Assembly: GCF_030056705.1 (NCBI RefSeq)
Contig: NZ_JASHIC010000025.1
Coordinates: forward strand, 1 to 64,000
Source: Flectobacillus longus
GTDB taxonomy: Bacteria > Bacteroidota > Bacteroidia > Cytophagales > Spirosomataceae
DNA: 64,000 bases
Direction of reading: 5' to 3'
Positions 62,388-64,000 of the stretch are shown piece by piece. Both the position numbers and the translations under genes were made by a program. Positions within the stretch are counted from its first letter, which is position 1, and the number at the start of each line of letters is the position of its first letter. Below the pieces are notes generated by a model that had not been told where the DNA came from, made no database searches, and saw nothing but the letters and a program-made list of their open reading frames with translations.

Positions 62388-63599
62388 ATGAACGCAAAAA
62401 CTCTGTTAAAGCAAGTATTAGTGTTGGTATGTTTAGTAGCTACAACACTACAATTGTCGGCCAATCCGACACCTTCTGGAAAGAAAATAAGATTAGGGTT
62501 TATTCCACTGACAGACTGCGCTCCACTAGTAGCCGCTAAAGAGTTGGGATTATTCGCAAAATATGGTGTCGATGTTGAGCTTTCGAAAGAAGCTTCATGG
62601 GCCAATGTTCGTGATAAAATCTTGAATGGTGAATTGGATGGAGCGCACTGTCTTTTCTCGATGCCCTTGTCAGTATATACAGGAATTGGCGGTAAAGCTG
62701 GCTCAGAAATGAAAGTCGCTATGGTAATCAGCAACAATGGACAAGGAATTACCCTTTCGAAGGACTTCTGTGGCATGGTTGGTTTCAAGGAAGTAAACAA
62801 AGCTGCTGCCGCTGTCAAAAACGTACAAGCTCGCAAGGAAGTTACCTTCGCTATGACTTTCCCAGGTGGAACCCATGATATATGGTTGCGCAACTGGTTA
62901 GCAGCAGCAGGTGTCAATCAAAAATCGGTAGGTATTATCACAATCCCTCCTCCGCAAATGGTAGCTAATATGCGTGTAGACAACATGGAAGGCTATTGTG
63001 TAGGTGAACCTTGGAATGGCGTTGCCGCTACCCAAAACGTAGGTTTTACGCATATTGCATCACAAGATATTTGGAAACATCACCCAGAAAAAGCTTTGGT
63101 AGTCAACAGCAAATTTGCCGCTGAAGACAAAGAAGATTTGAAAAAAGTGATGAAAGCTATCATTGAAGCTTGTCGCTGGTTAGACAATATGGGTAATCGT
63201 AAAAAAGCAGCTTCATGGTTAACCAAACCCTATTATGTAAATGCGGCATTGCCAGTAATTGAAGCTCGCTTGTTAGGTTCAAACGATTTGGGTTGCGATT
63301 TGGGTGTTCAAAAATACAAGGACGACTACATGACTTTTTATAACAATGGTGTCGTGAATATGCCTCGCAAATCTCACGCAATGTGGTTTTTGGCACAGTA
63401 TGTTCGTTTTGGTTATCTAAAAGCTGAGCCTAATTATAAAGCGATTGTCGAAAAATTGATTTTGGATGATTTGTATCAAGAAGTAGCAAAAGAAATGGCA
63501 GTACCTATGCAACCAGACATGAAGCCTTTCAAAACTACCTATGATGTAAACTTCGACCCAGCCAATATCGACGATTATTTGAAGGCAACTCGTAAATAA
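62388..63599 (+). CDS. nrtA: Nitrate ABC transporter substrate-binding protein
   Basis: 403 residues from ATG 62388 (MNAKTLLKQVLVLVCLVATTLQLSA); the frame extends to an ATG at 62343, but that lies inside the hexaloop hairpin and would spoil the signal peptide. NrtA/CmpA family motifs: RLGFIPLTDCAPLVAAKELGLFAKYGVDVEL, ASWANVRDKILNGELDGAHCLFSMPLS, FPGGTHDIWLRNWLAAAGV and YCVGEPWNGVA. The protein captures nitrate in the periplasm for NrtB. No lipobox, unlike the cyanobacterial NrtA. Confidence 0.94.
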   Translation: MNAKTLLKQVLVLVCLVATTLQLSANPTPSGKKIRLGFIPLTDCAPLVAAKELGLFAKYGVDVELSKEASWANVRDKILNGELDGAHCLFSMPLSVYTGIGGKAGSEMKVAMVISNNGQGITLSKDFCGMVGFKEVNKAAAAVKNVQARKEVTFAMTFPGGTHDIWLRNWLAAAGVNQKSVGIITIPPPQMVANMRVDNMEGYCVGEPWNGVAATQNVGFTHIASQDIWKHHPEKALVVNSKFAAEDKEDLKKVMKAIIEACRWLDNMGNRKKAASWLTKPYYVNAALPVIEARLLGSNDLGCDLGVQKYKDDYMTFYNNGVVNMPRKSHAMWFLAQYVRFGYLKAEPNYKAIVEKLILDDLYQEVAKEMAVPMQPDMKPFKTTYDVNFDPANIDDYLKATRK

Positions 63600-63609
63600 G
63601 ATTTCCACA

Positions 63610-63638
63610 GTACTTCCTTGTGACAGGCAAGGAAGTAC
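63610..63638 (+). other. Intercistronic hairpin between nrtA and nrtB
   Basis: Perfect 11-bp stem GTACTTCCTTG (63610-63620) with 63628-63638, loop of 7 (TGACAGG), no T-tract. Likely protects or processes the mRNA after nrtA so that the binding protein is made in excess; that is inference. Confidence 0.6.
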
Positions 63639-63654
63639 CCAAACATACCATATC

Positions 63655-64000
63655 ATGAATTCATTTTCTCTCAAAAATTCGATTAGTAATGCTCTTTACT
63701 TTATCGGAAGTATGTTGGTGCTGATAGGCTTGTGGCAGTTGGTAACAATTTTAACTAAAAACGAAATTCCTGGACCTGTAGCCACGTGGCAGGTATTTAT
63801 GGAACTCATGAGTGAACCCTTTTACGACCGTGGACCAAACGATAAGGGTATCGGCAATCAATTGGTTAGTTCTTTGATTCGTGTTTTCAGTGGTTTTGGA
63901 GCTGGAAGTATCGTAGCTATTCCTCTTGGCTTGTTGATGGGGTCTTCTAAAACTGGGATGAAACTCCTCAATCCTATTGTTCAAATTTTACGTCCAGTAT
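63655..64000 (+). CDS. nrtB: Nitrate ABC transporter permease, partial
   Basis: Begins at ATG 63655 and is cut by the window end after 115 codons. The translation starts MNSFSLKNSISNALYFIGS, with the first membrane helix (FIGSMLVLIGLWQLVTIL), then IPGPVATWQVFMELMSEPFYDRG and the start of the permease core (SLIRVFSGFGAGSIVAIPLGLLMG). This matches NrtB-type permeases. The ATPase subunits and probably the nitrate reductase should follow beyond the window. Confidence 0.9.
   Translation, partial: MNSFSLKNSISNALYFIGSMLVLIGLWQLVTILTKNEIPGPVATWQVFMELMSEPFYDRGPNDKGIGNQLVSSLIRVFSGFGAGSIVAIPLGLLMGSSKTGMKLLNPIVQILRPV

Noticed and set aside
62372-62917. 181-codon open frame antisense to nrtA
   Set aside because: A shadow of nrtA codon use; no motif or start context.

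Overview
The window is a low-GC chromosomal stretch from a member of the Bacteroidota, most likely a Cytophagales-type bacterium. This is inferred from gene content: DUF2807 head-GIN proteins, a type IX secretion sorting domain, DUF4783, DUF983, DUF2490, DUF4450 and DUF1080 proteins, a six-domain ribosomal protein S1 and an 'alginate export' porin. Several promoters also match the Bacteroidota pattern TTTG / 18-21 bp / TAnnTTTG. No tRNA, rRNA, CRISPR array, transposase or prophage was recognised.

Layout. 1-8.6 kb: a large intergenic repeat, an ECF sigma factor, a DUF2807 protein, a MoeB-rhodanese protein, rpmB, a membrane-anchored EEP hydrolase, DUF456, an alpha/beta hydrolase and a T9SS-sorted protein. 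8.9-16 kb: a two-component system, an M16 protease and envelope proteins. 16-29.5 kb: two complete uvrA genes, transporters, a PyrR-like phosphoribosyltransferase, then an AT-rich AAA-ATPase + TOPRIM pair that looks like a split OLD-type nuclease and is a candidate defence module. 29.8-36.6 kb: DUF1080, anmK, a TGGSD-repeat DUF2807 protein, and a signalling cluster with a REC-Crp regulator and a PAS kinase lacking its ATPase domain. 36.9-52.1 kb: sdaA, arsR with its operator, TPMT-like methyltransferase, thioredoxin, a 1233-residue DUF4450 protein, rpsA, cdd, tpiA, and an aspartyl protease with a PDZ domain.

52.3-64 kb is a nitrate/nitrite assimilation region. It holds a NarX/NarL-like sensor and regulator, nirD and nirB (siroheme nitrite reductase), cobA (first step toward siroheme), narK (inner-membrane nitrate/nitrite carrier), an outer-membrane porin, nrtA (periplasmic nitrate-binding protein) and the start of nrtB. 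Outer membrane, periplasm, inner membrane, reductase and cofactor supply are all represented; the nitrate reductase itself is not in the window.

The most interesting signal is in the leaders of narK, the porin gene and nrtA. Each carries a stem-loop whose hexanucleotide loop is exactly TGGGGG, while the stems are unrelated in sequence but keep their pairing. narK has two in tandem. In narK and nrtA the last such hairpin ends 24 and 26 nt before the start codon. This looks like an RNA-level regulatory motif shared by the nitrate uptake genes; it resembles in plan, but not in loop sequence, the dual hexaloop hairpins read by ANTAR proteins. The second unexplained structure is a dispersed family of nested inverted-repeat elements, always placed 3' of genes, with a changeable terminator-like hairpin at the centre.
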